A stretch of 44,509 nucleotides of DNA, taken from contig CACFYR010000005.1 of NCBI GenBank assembly GCA_902570505.1, forward strand, positions 1-44,509, given 5' to 3'. The stretch comes from an uncultured Pelagibacteraceae bacterium. Lineage in GTDB: Bacteria > Pseudomonadota > Alphaproteobacteria > Pelagibacterales > Pelagibacteraceae. A model generated the notes under the pieces. The model saw only the letters and a program-made list of their open reading frames with translations, did not search any database and was not told the DNA's origin. Every line of letters starts with the position of its first letter. The stretch's first letter is position 1. The position numbers and the translations under genes are program-made. Of the stretch, positions 18,374 through 27,573 are shown piece after piece.

Positions 18374-19438
18374 TTAAATTATTTCTTTAATAAAAATAGT
18401 TTTAGGCATTTTTAATATTATGCTTATATCATCAATAATATTACTCTTATTGGACAAAAATCTTACTACTTTTTCATTATTCACTGTGAACATATTATAA
18501 AAAATCTCTGGCATACGTCCAGGGTGCTTAGTTAGGACTTTTAGAAAAATTTTATCTAAATATTTATATTTTTTTTGAATTTCAAAATTTTTTATTTTAT
18601 TTATTTTTTCAATATTCTTACAAATATATTTGCTATGATCTTGTATATTTAAGAATGTATAACCTGTACTTAGCCTAGTCATTCCTCCTGCAGTTCCAAT
18701 AAATATTTCATTTTTTTTCTTAACTATTTCTGGATAAAAAAGAGGTATTTTACCTTGTTCTTTATACATAATTTTGTAATTTTTTATTTTTAATTTTTTT
18801 TCTATATAGTTAATTAGTTGATCTTGATAGTTTTTTTCTGAGTCATCTTGCATGTTAGATATCCATGTCGACTCAACCAATGCTCTATTTTCAGAATAGG
18901 GTAAAGTATAAAAAAAATGAACACTATCTTTTTGATCGCAATCAAAATCCATCAAATTCATAATTTCTTTATCAAAAATTTTCTTATCAGTTTCAATTTC
19001 AATTCCACCAAAGTGTTGCCAAAGATTGTTTTTACCAGATTTAATATTGGCTAAACTATTGAATATTATTGCATCACCTACATTTAAATTCTCAATCGTT
19101 TTTAAAAAACTAATTTTTTTATTTCTTTTTAATTTTTTAATTATTTTATTGTAAAAAAGGCCACTATCAATTGATTGATATGGAGTTTTGACACAATTGA
19201 TATAATTAGTTTTATCTGTAATATGAACAGAAAAATTATCCCAACTTTTAATGACGCAATCCTCAAAATTATGAGGTCTTATTCTCCAAAATGACCAAGT
19301 TTTGTCTCTAATATAGTTTGTGCGAGGCTCGATAATAGCTAAAGATTTATTTTCAAGTTTATTATTAATTTCCAATTCATAAGCTAAGGATAAACCGGCA
19401 CAACCTCCTCCAATTATAATATAATTAAAATCTTTCAT
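18374..19438 (-). CDS. crtY: Lycopene beta-cyclase
   Basis: YIIIGGGCAGLSLAYEL FAD motif, KTWSFW, HFGGIEIET, AGGMTRLSTGYTFLNIQ, PGRMPEIFYNMF. Confidence 0.95.
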   Translation of the reverse strand: MKDFNYIIIGGGCAGLSLAYELEINNKLENKSLAIIEPRTNYIRDKTWSFWRIRPHNFEDCVIKSWDNFSVHITDKTNYINCVKTPYQSIDSGLFYNKIIKKLKRNKKISFLKTIENLNVGDAIIFNSLANIKSGKNNLWQHFGGIEIETDKKIFDKEIMNLMDFDCDQKDSVHFFYTLPYSENRALVESTWISNMQDDSEKNYQDQLINYIEKKLKIKNYKIMYKEQGKIPLFYPEIVKKKNEIFIGTAGGMTRLSTGYTFLNIQDHSKYICKNIEKINKIKNFEIQKKYKYLDKIFLKVLTKHPGRMPEIFYNMFTVNNEKVVRFLSNKSNIIDDISIILKMPKTIFIKEII

Positions 19439-20273
19439 TTAAATTTATTTCTTTATTTACGTCTTCATGACGTAAATTATATGAATTATTTACGGGTTTT
19501 AAAAATATTAATATAATAAAATCAAATAAACTTAAAAATGTTTGTTTAATTTTTCCTGCATTTGTTACAAATATTTTCCCTGCTCTCTCGTAATCTTCTA
19601 GATCTTTTTTTTTTAATATTTCATAACCAATTTGTCTATAGACTCTACGAGCAACTAAAATTGCAAATCTACAAGAAATAGGAATTTCTTTTATTGATTT
19701 AAACGAACTATTATAAAATAAGTCCGCTAATTTAAGCGTTTCTTTAATTGTTATAATATCATGGTCAATGTATTCTCTATTACGCTTTTTATCTTCAATA
19801 ACATCTCTAGCAATATTTGTAAGCTGCATAGCTATCCCTAAATCAATAGCTGAGTTTAAACCTCTTTCTGAATTAACTCTTAATATTTTTGCCATCATTA
19901 ACCCAACCGTTCCAGCAACTCTATATGAGTAAATCAGCAGATCTTTTCTACTATTTAATTTAACTTTTTCCTCTAAATCTGTCTCTACACCATCGAATAA
20001 ATCTTCTATGATTTTAGTTGAAATAGAAAATTCATCAATTAAGTCCCACATCTTTTCGATCTTACTTGAACTAAAATCTTTTTCAAAAAATTTCTTTTTA
20101 AATTTAATTAGATTTTTTTTTTTTAAATGTAAATTTTCCTCGTCATCTACAATATTATCTACTGTCCGACAAAAATCATATAAAGCTGAACAACTTTTAT
20201 ATTTTATTTTTGGCAAAAAAAATCCAGCCCAGTTAAATGACTTCGCATAAATTGATAAGTAATTTTTTGCCAT
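19425..20273 (-). CDS. crtB: Phytoene synthase
   Basis: Asp-rich DNIVDDEE, LGIAMQLTNIARDVIED, YIDHDI; overlaps crtY by 14 nt. Confidence 0.95.
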   Translation of the reverse strand: MAKNYLSIYAKSFNWAGFFLPKIKYKSCSALYDFCRTVDNIVDDEENLHLKKKNLIKFKKKFFEKDFSSSKIEKMWDLIDEFSISTKIIEDLFDGVETDLEEKVKLNSRKDLLIYSYRVAGTVGLMMAKILRVNSERGLNSAIDLGIAMQLTNIARDVIEDKKRNREYIDHDIITIKETLKLADLFYNSSFKSIKEIPISCRFAILVARRVYRQIGYEILKKKDLEDYERAGKIFVTNAGKIKQTFLSLFDFIILIFLKPVNNSYNLRHEDVNKEINLNERF

Positions 20274-21727
20274 TAAATAATTTTATCTAAAACTTTTGCT
20301 GAGGAAAGAACGCCAGGCACTCCTGCACCCGGGTGAGTACCAGCTCCAACAAAATATAATCCTTTACATATCTCAGATTTATTATGAAATCTAAAATAGG
20401 CAGATTGACTAAATTTTGGCTGTATTGAAAAACCAGATCCGTATTTAGTATTTAATTCATTCTCAAAATAATCAGGTGTTAGATAAAAATCCTCTACAAT
20501 ATTGTCTTTTAAATCTGGAAGTAAATGATCTTGCATTTTTTTTATAACCAGGTTTTTCATTTTATCACCTTCATCTTTCCAATTAATTTTAGATTGATTA
20601 TTGGGCACTGGGACTAATACATAAAAACAGTCATGCCCATCCGGAGCCATAGATTTGTCTGTAGCTGAGGGTCTATGAAGATAATAACTAATATCATTAT
20701 TCAATTTTTTATTTTCAAAAATATCTTTTAAATGTTCTTCGTATTTATTGCCAAATTTAATTGTATGATGTGCTACGTTTTCATATACTTTTTTAGTTCC
20801 GAAATAGTAAACAAATAGTCCCATGGAATAGTCCATTCTTTTTCTTTTCCAATCAAATAAAGAATTTTTTTTATTATTAATTAAGTGATCGTATACACTA
20901 GGAGGATCTGCATTACATATTATATTATCAGCATATATTTTATCTGAATTATTGATTTCTAAAGATTTAATTATTCCGTTTTCTGTAAAAAATTTTGTTG
21001 CTTCAGACTTTTTTAAAATTTCTATATTTTCTTCTAACATTAATTTCTCTAACCCTGTTATAATTGCACCTGTTCCACCCATAGAGTAATGAATACCCCA
21101 TTTTTTTTCTAAGTATAAAATAAGTCCATAAATTGATGTTGTTGTAAATGGATTTCCCCCAACTAATAAAGGATGCATACTAAGCATTCGTCTTAATTTT
21201 TCATTTTCAATATAGGATGAGACTAAAGAATATACTGATTTATAACTTTTTAAGTTTAATAAAGCTGGAAGTTGTTTCATCATAAAAAATGGTTTATCAA
21301 AAGGAACATCAGATAATTCAGTAAAACCTTTATCAAATATTTTTTTTGTAAATTCGACAAGTTTTATGTAACCATTCACATCTTTTTCATTTATATTTTT
21401 TATCTGTTTTTTCATAGAATTTTCATCACCTGAGTAATCAAATTTAAATCCGTCTTCAAAGACAAATCTGTACCAAATATCCAAAGGTTTAATGTTAATA
21501 TAATCAGCAGGTTTTTTATTAAAAAGTTCGAATAATTCGTAAATTAGATGTGGGGCCGTAATAACAGTAGGACCACCATCGAATTTAAAACCATTTCTTT
21601 CAAACACTCTAGCTCTACCTCCAAGGTCCGAATGTTTTTCTACTAGCGTTACATGATGCCCTTTTGCTTTAAGACGTAAAGCTGCTGCTATTCCACCAAA
21701 TCCTGACCCAATGATTACAGATTTCAT
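20273..21727 (-). CDS. crtI: Phytoene desaturase
   Basis: VIIGSGFGGIAAALRLKAKGHHVTLVEKHSDLGGRA; C-terminal YFVGAGTHPGAGVPGVLSSAKV. Confidence 0.96.
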   Translation of the reverse strand: MKSVIIGSGFGGIAAALRLKAKGHHVTLVEKHSDLGGRARVFERNGFKFDGGPTVITAPHLIYELFELFNKKPADYINIKPLDIWYRFVFEDGFKFDYSGDENSMKKQIKNINEKDVNGYIKLVEFTKKIFDKGFTELSDVPFDKPFFMMKQLPALLNLKSYKSVYSLVSSYIENEKLRRMLSMHPLLVGGNPFTTTSIYGLILYLEKKWGIHYSMGGTGAIITGLEKLMLEENIEILKKSEATKFFTENGIIKSLEINNSDKIYADNIICNADPPSVYDHLINNKKNSLFDWKRKRMDYSMGLFVYYFGTKKVYENVAHHTIKFGNKYEEHLKDIFENKKLNNDISYYLHRPSATDKSMAPDGHDCFYVLVPVPNNQSKINWKDEGDKMKNLVIKKMQDHLLPDLKDNIVEDFYLTPDYFENELNTKYGSGFSIQPKFSQSAYFRFHNKSEICKGLYFVGAGTHPGAGVPGVLSSAKVLDKII

Positions 21728-21770
21728 AGGTATAATTTATATTATTTTTTAAAAAAGTAACGAAATTAGT

Positions 21771-22268
21771 TTAAGAATTTATTTTTTTAAGTTCAGATTT
21801 TGTTTCTGCTAGGTTTTTTTCAAATAATGCATCCATCTTAGATTTGTCTACTGATGTGGATATTATTTTTTTGACAGAGTCTAATGCTATTTTTATTGAT
21901 GTGTTTTTAATCTCTTTAATTGCACTTTCTTTCATTTGAGCGATTTTATTTTTTGCAAGATTTTTCTTTAATTCTGCTGACTGGTGATATTTATCATTCA
22001 TTTCAATTATCATTTTTTCTGTATCGTCTTTTGCTTTATTTAATATTTCGTTACTTTGTTTTTTTGCAGTATCTAATTTAGTTTGGGCCTTACTCAAAAG
22101 CTCTTTAGACTCATTTCTTAATTTTTCACTTTCAGATATTTCAGTTTTTATATCTGAAATCATTTTGCTTAGTAAATCGCTAACTTTTTGAGGGATTTTA
22201 AAATAAATTAAAACTGCAATAAAAATTATGAAGGATACCGCAACCCAAAAAGTAGAATCAAACACCAT
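21771..22268 (-). CDS. atpF: F0F1 ATP synthase subunit b
   Basis: MVFDSTFWVAVSFIIFIAVLIYFKIP followed by coiled coil; start taken at internal Met (ORF extends to 22307). Confidence 0.92.
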   Translation of the reverse strand: MVFDSTFWVAVSFIIFIAVLIYFKIPQKVSDLLSKMISDIKTEISESEKLRNESKELLSKAQTKLDTAKKQSNEILNKAKDDTEKMIIEMNDKYHQSAELKKNLAKNKIAQMKESAIKEIKNTSIKIALDSVKKIISTSVDKSKMDALFEKNLAETKSELKKINS

Positions 22269-22848
22269 AATATTTATCTCTACCTTTCTTTGACAAATCT
22301 TCAACAATAGCCGAAATACTACTTTGATTTATATCTGCACCAATTAACTGCTTTAACAAATCTTTAGAGGTATCTATAGCAATTTTCTGAATTTTGTCTG
22401 GAGATCTTTTTTTAAGATCTTCGATTTCTTTCTCTGCCAAAACAATTTCAGAATTTATTTCATTTTCTAGCGCATCTTTTTTTAAGTTTATCTCACTTTT
22501 TATTTTTATCTTAGCGTCATTAATAATACCTTTAGCCTTCAATCTGCTATCCTCAATTATTTTTTCGTATTCTTTTATTTTTGCCTCACTTTCCTCTCTG
22601 TGTTTTTCCGCCATTTCTATGTTTTCTAAAATCTGAGATTTTCTGTTTTCAAGATTTTCACTAATCATAGGTAAAACAAATTTTGATAGAAATATAAACA
22701 GAAAACCAAAAGAGATAGTAAGCCAAAAAATTTGGGATATCCAAAACTCTGGATCTAATTGAGGCATACCTCCACTTTCTGCACCGTATGCATAAGCAGA
22801 AGCTGCAAATAAAAATAGTATTGACTTAATAAACAAATCTATTCTCAT
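22258..22848 (-). CDS. atpF': F0F1 ATP synthase subunit b'
   Basis: Signal-like N-terminus, GGMPQLDPEFWISQIFWLTISFGFLFIFLSKFVLP, then coiled coil. Confidence 0.93.
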   Translation of the reverse strand: MRIDLFIKSILFLFAASAYAYGAESGGMPQLDPEFWISQIFWLTISFGFLFIFLSKFVLPMISENLENRKSQILENIEMAEKHREESEAKIKEYEKIIEDSRLKAKGIINDAKIKIKSEINLKKDALENEINSEIVLAEKEIEDLKKRSPDKIQKIAIDTSKDLLKQLIGADINQSSISAIVEDLSKKGRDKYYGV

Positions 22849-22850
22849 TA

Positions 22851-23078
22851 CTAGAATGCAAATAATATAATTAATGCAACTACCAATCCAAATAAACCTG
22901 TAGCTTCAGCCAATGCGAAACCTAGAAGTAAGTTCGGAAACTGTTTCTGAGCTGCCGAAGGATTTCTCATCGCTCCGGACAAATAATTTCCAAAAATTAT
23001 TCCTATGCCTACACCAGCACCAGCTAATGCGATTGCTGCTAGTCCTGCTCCGATCATTTTTGCTGCTTCTAATTCCAT
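22851..23078 (-). CDS. atpE: F0F1 ATP synthase subunit c
   Basis: 75 aa, GAGVGIGIIFGNYLSGAMRNPSA...LGFALAEATGLFGLVVALIILF; strong SD AAGGAGGAT upstream. Confidence 0.97.
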   Translation of the reverse strand: MELEAAKMIGAGLAAIALAGAGVGIGIIFGNYLSGAMRNPSAAQKQFPNLLLGFALAEATGLFGLVVALIILFAF

Positions 23079-23094
23079 TTTATCCTCCTTAAAG

Positions 23095-23829
23095 TTAATG
23101 GTGTAAATTTAATGCATCATTTAAATAAATGCATGTTAAAATTGCAAAAACATAAGCTTGAAGAAACGCAACTAAAATTTCCAAACCTGTTAATGCAACA
23201 GAAAAGCTAAGTGGCAACCAACCTCCTACAACTCCAAGGCTTACTACAAACCCTCCAAAAACCTTCATCATAGTGTGTCCAGCCATCATGTTTGCAAACA
23301 GTCTGACTGATAGACTAATTGGTCTACTTAAATAAGATATAATTTCAATAATTACTATTAAAGGCAATAATACCATTGGAACTCCACTTGGGACAAACAA
23401 TTTTAAATATCCAAAACCGTGTTTAATAAAACCAATGATGGTTACTCCTACAAAAATGAATGCTGCCAATACAAAGGTTACAATTATGTGGCTGGTTACT
23501 GTGAAAGAGTAGGGTATCATTCCCAACATATTACAAAATAATACAAACATGAACAAAGAGAATATAAAAGAAAAATAAGGTTTAGCCTTTGTTCCTGCTG
23601 TGTCACTTATCATTTTCGATACAAAAGTATAGCTTAGTTCCGTAAGCAGTTGTATTTTATTAGGTACTAAACTATTTTTTTTAGACCCAATTTTAAAAAT
23701 AACGAAAATTAATATAGAGCTCACTACCATGAACAAGCTAGCATTAGTGAATGATAAGTCTACATCGCCTATCTTTATTTCAGGACCAATCCTATAAACG
23801 TTGAATTGGTACATTGGATTTGCTGCCAT
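23095..23829 (-). CDS. atpB: F0F1 ATP synthase subunit a
   Basis: LSVRLFANMMAGHTMMKVF and ALTGLEILVAFLQAYVFAILTCIYLNDAL. Confidence 0.97.
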   Translation of the reverse strand: MAANPMYQFNVYRIGPEIKIGDVDLSFTNASLFMVVSSILIFVIFKIGSKKNSLVPNKIQLLTELSYTFVSKMISDTAGTKAKPYFSFIFSLFMFVLFCNMLGMIPYSFTVTSHIIVTFVLAAFIFVGVTIIGFIKHGFGYLKLFVPSGVPMVLLPLIVIIEIISYLSRPISLSVRLFANMMAGHTMMKVFGGFVVSLGVVGGWLPLSFSVALTGLEILVAFLQAYVFAILTCIYLNDALNLHH

Positions 23830-23836
23830 AGTGTCT

Positions 23837-24112
23837 TTACTTTTGTAATTTTTTTGCAGATTTAATTACATTCATAATACCAGCAATTACTCCTACAAAA
23901 AAAAATATTAAAATTAACCATGGTTTAGTACCAAACCATTTATCTAAAATAAACCCAATAATTGTCCCAACTACCACCGCAGATACTAATTCTGTGCTCA
24001 TTTTGAAAGCTTGTCCAATATTCGATTTAGGTTCACTGGTTTTTTTATTAAATTTGGCTTTAGATTTTTCTTTTGCAATCTTTAGGCGAGTTTTGAAATC
24101 ATCAGTTGACAT
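23837..24112 (-). CDS. atpI: ATP synthase protein I
   Basis: Two-TM AtpI pattern VVGTIIGFILDKWFGTKPWLILIFFFVGVIAGIMNV; start taken at MSTDDFK. Confidence 0.88.
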   Translation of the reverse strand: MSTDDFKTRLKIAKEKSKAKFNKKTSEPKSNIGQAFKMSTELVSAVVVGTIIGFILDKWFGTKPWLILIFFFVGVIAGIMNVIKSAKKLQK

Positions 24113-24113
24113 T

Positions 24114-26510
24114 TCATGCGACCATACTTTCTGCTTTTTGTAAGTCAACAGCAACTAATTGGCTAATACCCTTTTCAGGCATTGTGACACCATATAATCT
24201 ATCCATTTTTGACATCGTTAAAGCGTGATGGGTAACTATAATAAATCTAGTAGATGTAATTTTAGTTAGTTCAGTTAAAAGATTACAAAATCTTGTTACA
24301 TTTGCATCGTCTAGTGGTGCATCTACTTCATCTAGGACACAAATCGGGGATGGGTTAGTTAAAAATACTGCAAACACTAAAGATAAAGCAGTTAAAGCTT
24401 GCTCACCTCCGGATAATAAAGTTATAGATTGTAATCTTTTACCCGGAGGACTGACTAGCATTTCAAGACCGGCATCAAGCGGATCATCTGAGTCAACTAA
24501 TTCTAATTTAGCATTTCCTCCATTAAAAAGTTTTGTATAAACTTCATTAAATTTTCTATTAACTTTTTCATATGCTTCGAGAAGTCTTTCCCTGCCTTTT
24601 CGATTTAACTCTGAAATACTCTCTTTTAATTTAATTATAGCTGTTACGAGATCTTGTCTGTCCTTTTCCATTTTTTTGATTTCATCTTCATACTTAGAAG
24701 TCTCTTCATCAGCTCTTAAATTTACAGATCCTAATTTCTCTCTTTCCCTTTTTTTTTGATCTAATAATTCTTCCTGTGTTAAAGCATCAGGTAATTCTTT
24801 TTCTGAACTTAAATTTGAAAAATTAAATAGAGACTCTTCGTTTAATTCTAATTCATTTCTAATTCTATCTAGTAAATCCATTCTTCTTTTATTCAAACCT
24901 TCAACTGTAGCACTTGAGCTTGCCTTCCTCTCCCTGATTTGTATTGAATCCTCTTTTGTAATATTTAGATCTTTTCTCAATTGAGAAATTAGATTTTCAA
25001 TATCATTTATTTTTAACTCATTATTATTTTTTTCCTCCTCTGATATTCTTAAACTTTCAGATATTTTTCCTTTTTTTTCAGCTTGGGATTGAGGTTGATT
25101 TTCAAGAATTTTAAGTTTCATATTAAAGTTATTTTTTCTATTATTTAATTCATCAATCATCTTCTCTGATTTAGACAATAAATTTTTCCAACTTTCTATT
25201 TCAGTTGAAATAATTTCAATTCTCTGACGCCTTTTTATTGTTTCTTTTCTAAAAATTTTGTTTTCACTAAAGCTATTTGTATAAAGCTCAATAATTTTGT
25301 CGAAATCATCTAACAATTTTAATGCATCAACATTTTTATTTTCTTTAATTAAATATTTTATTCTATTTATTTCACTTTTAAGTTTGTCTTTAGCGCTTTC
25401 TAAATCTAAATTTGATAATTTTTCATTTTCAAAATATTTTGAATCAATATTTATTAACTCATTTTTTTCTTCTTTAAGACGTTTTTCATTTGAATTTGCA
25501 TCAATAACTACACTTTTTTCTCTATCCTCATCGTCTTCAATAGTTTTTATAGATAACTTTAAACTTTCAATTTCTTCTCTAAGTCTTCCACTTTCTTCAT
25601 CAATACCTTTAAGTTCTAAATTTAACCTTTGTATTTTTGAAATATTTTCCATATTTTTTTCACGTATTGGATTTACATTATCAATATTGTCTTTAATTTT
25701 TTTTTCAATTTCGCTTAATTTAATATTAAATTTCTCTACCTCTGTATCTGCTTCAGAGTTAATTTCATTTTCTATTTTTATTTCATCATCAATTTCTTTA
25801 AGTTTTAAATAATAAAGACCTGCCTCAATTTTTTTAATTTCGTCAGAAATTAGTTTATACTTTTGTGCCTCCTCAGCCTGTTTTTGAAGGTTGAATAATT
25901 GTTTTTCTTGTTGTCTTCTAAGCTCATCAGCTCTTTTTAAATTATTTTCTGCCGCACTTAATCTTAGCTCTGCTTCATGTCTTCTAACATGTAGTCCTGA
26001 TATTCCAGCTGCCTCCTCAAGTATTGCTCTTCTATCCGAAGGTTTGGCAGTAACCAATGAACCAATTCTTCCCTGGCTAATCATAGAGGGTGAGTGAGCG
26101 CCTGTAGACAAGTCTGCAAAAAACATTTGTGCATCTTTCGCTCTTACTTCTTTATCGTTAATATAAAATTTAGATCCCTTATCCTTTTCAATTTTTCTTC
26201 TAATTTCAATATCGTCTAAATTACTATATTGATTAGGACCATCTTTTGTTTCATTCGTTAAATTGATTGATACTTCTGCTATATTTTTTGAGGGCTTATT
26301 TGAGGTCCCAGAAAAAATTACATCTTCCATGCCAGAGCCTCTCATGCTTTTCGCAGATGTCTCACCCATACACCATCTTAATGACTCCACAATATTTGAT
26401 TTTCCGCAACCATTAGGCCCAACGATCCCTGTTAAACCATCCTCAATTTGAAATTCTGTTCTTTCCGCAAAAGATTTAAAACCATTTAATTGAATTTTTT
26501 TAAATTCCAT
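24114..26510 (-). CDS. smc: Chromosome segregation protein SMC, short (798 aa)
   Basis: Walker A GPNGCGKSNIVESLRWCMGE, signature LLSGGEQALTALSLVFA, Walker B PICVLDEVDAPLDDAN, with charged coiled coil between. Confidence 0.93.
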   Translation of the reverse strand: MEFKKIQLNGFKSFAERTEFQIEDGLTGIVGPNGCGKSNIVESLRWCMGETSAKSMRGSGMEDVIFSGTSNKPSKNIAEVSINLTNETKDGPNQYSNLDDIEIRRKIEKDKGSKFYINDKEVRAKDAQMFFADLSTGAHSPSMISQGRIGSLVTAKPSDRRAILEEAAGISGLHVRRHEAELRLSAAENNLKRADELRRQQEKQLFNLQKQAEEAQKYKLISDEIKKIEAGLYYLKLKEIDDEIKIENEINSEADTEVEKFNIKLSEIEKKIKDNIDNVNPIREKNMENISKIQRLNLELKGIDEESGRLREEIESLKLSIKTIEDDEDREKSVVIDANSNEKRLKEEKNELINIDSKYFENEKLSNLDLESAKDKLKSEINRIKYLIKENKNVDALKLLDDFDKIIELYTNSFSENKIFRKETIKRRQRIEIISTEIESWKNLLSKSEKMIDELNNRKNNFNMKLKILENQPQSQAEKKGKISESLRISEEEKNNNELKINDIENLISQLRKDLNITKEDSIQIRERKASSSATVEGLNKRRMDLLDRIRNELELNEESLFNFSNLSSEKELPDALTQEELLDQKKREREKLGSVNLRADEETSKYEDEIKKMEKDRQDLVTAIIKLKESISELNRKGRERLLEAYEKVNRKFNEVYTKLFNGGNAKLELVDSDDPLDAGLEMLVSPPGKRLQSITLLSGGEQALTALSLVFAVFLTNPSPICVLDEVDAPLDDANVTRFCNLLTELTKITSTRFIIVTHHALTMSKMDRLYGVTMPEKGISQLVAVDLQKAESMVA

Positions 26511-26518
26511 TTAAGGAT

Positions 26519-27097
26519 TTATAACATTTTTTTAAGAATTTTTTCCAAATTTTTATAGTTTAAAGTTTTATTAAACTTTTTATCATTTATTATTAAAGTA
26601 GGGGTTGCTTCGATTTCATATTGTTTAAAACCATCGATTCGTTCTTCCAAGATATAATCCTCAATTTTTTTATTGTTTATACAATTTTCAAAATCTAAAT
26701 TAAATTCACTATTGATAATTAGTTTTTCTAAATTTTTATTGATTTCAAGAATATTAGTTCCTTTTATCCAAGTATCTTGATTATAGTAAAGAAAATGAAG
26801 AATATCAGAGGCTCCATCATTTTTACAATGAGCTATTTTAGCAGCATTTAACGCAGCCAAATCTAATGGAAAGTTTCTAAACTCAATATTTATCTTTCCT
26901 TCATCTATAAACTCTTTTTTTAATTCAGGATAAACATCTCTATGAAAATTTGCACAATGGCTACAGGTTAAAGACTCATAAACAATAAGTTTTACTTTTG
27001 CATTTTTATTCCCCTCAACAATAGATAAAAAATTGTCATCAGCAAAAATATTATTTGTATTTAAAAATATAAATATAAGTAAAAATATTTTTTTCAT
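26519..27097 (-). CDS. DsbA-like thioredoxin-domain protein
   Basis: Signal peptide, YESLTCSHCANFHRDVYP CxxC, ATPTLIINDKKF cis-Pro. Confidence 0.9.
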   Translation of the reverse strand: MKKIFLLIFIFLNTNNIFADDNFLSIVEGNKNAKVKLIVYESLTCSHCANFHRDVYPELKKEFIDEGKINIEFRNFPLDLAALNAAKIAHCKNDGASDILHFLYYNQDTWIKGTNILEINKNLEKLIINSEFNLDFENCINNKKIEDYILEERIDGFKQYEIEATPTLIINDKKFNKTLNYKNLEKILKKML

Positions 27098-27573
27098 CTT
27101 TGTTTATATACTTTCATAAATTCTGACAATGAATTCTTCAATGCTGAATTTTTAATATTATTTGTGTGTAGTTTTAGACTACTTTTTGTCGCGTTAATAT
27201 TTTTAAAGTCCTTAACTGAATCTATATGTTTATTAAAAGTTTTAAGTTTAATCATATTTATAACTTCTTTTCCAAAAAAATAGTTTATTTTATCAATAAT
27301 TTTTTGTTTAGCGTATTCTAATTCTACTTCAAAACCACGTTGAACCATAATAAGTAAACATTTATTTTTTTGATTAATTTTTTTAAAAGATTTAGGGTAA
27401 CAAATTTTAAACAATTCATCTCCAACTAAATATTTCCAATTTTCTAAAGTCTTTGAGTATATCTCGCCTTTCTTAACAATTATTTTTTTTACTTTTGTGG
27501 GTAAAGTATCTTTAAAAGATCTTAATCCTTGAATCGAATTATATCTCTGTCTATTATTATTTTTAATCTTCAT
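27094..27573 (-). CDS. DUF721 (DciA-like) protein
   Basis: WKYLVGDELFKICYPKSFK...LLIMVQRGFEVELEYAKQKIIDKINYFFG pattern; likely start at internal MKIKNN. Confidence 0.78.
   Translation of the reverse strand: MKIKNNNRQRYNSIQGLRSFKDTLPTKVKKIIVKKGEIYSKTLENWKYLVGDELFKICYPKSFKKINQKNKCLLIMVQRGFEVELEYAKQKIIDKINYFFGKEVINMIKLKTFNKHIDSVKDFKNINATKSSLKLHTNNIKNSALKNSLSEFMKVYKQR

Noticed and set aside
25297-25812. 171-aa plus-strand ORF antisense to smc
   Set aside because: Ser/Phe/Ile-rich low-complexity translation typical of the reverse complement of an AT-rich coiled-coil gene; no start context or domain.
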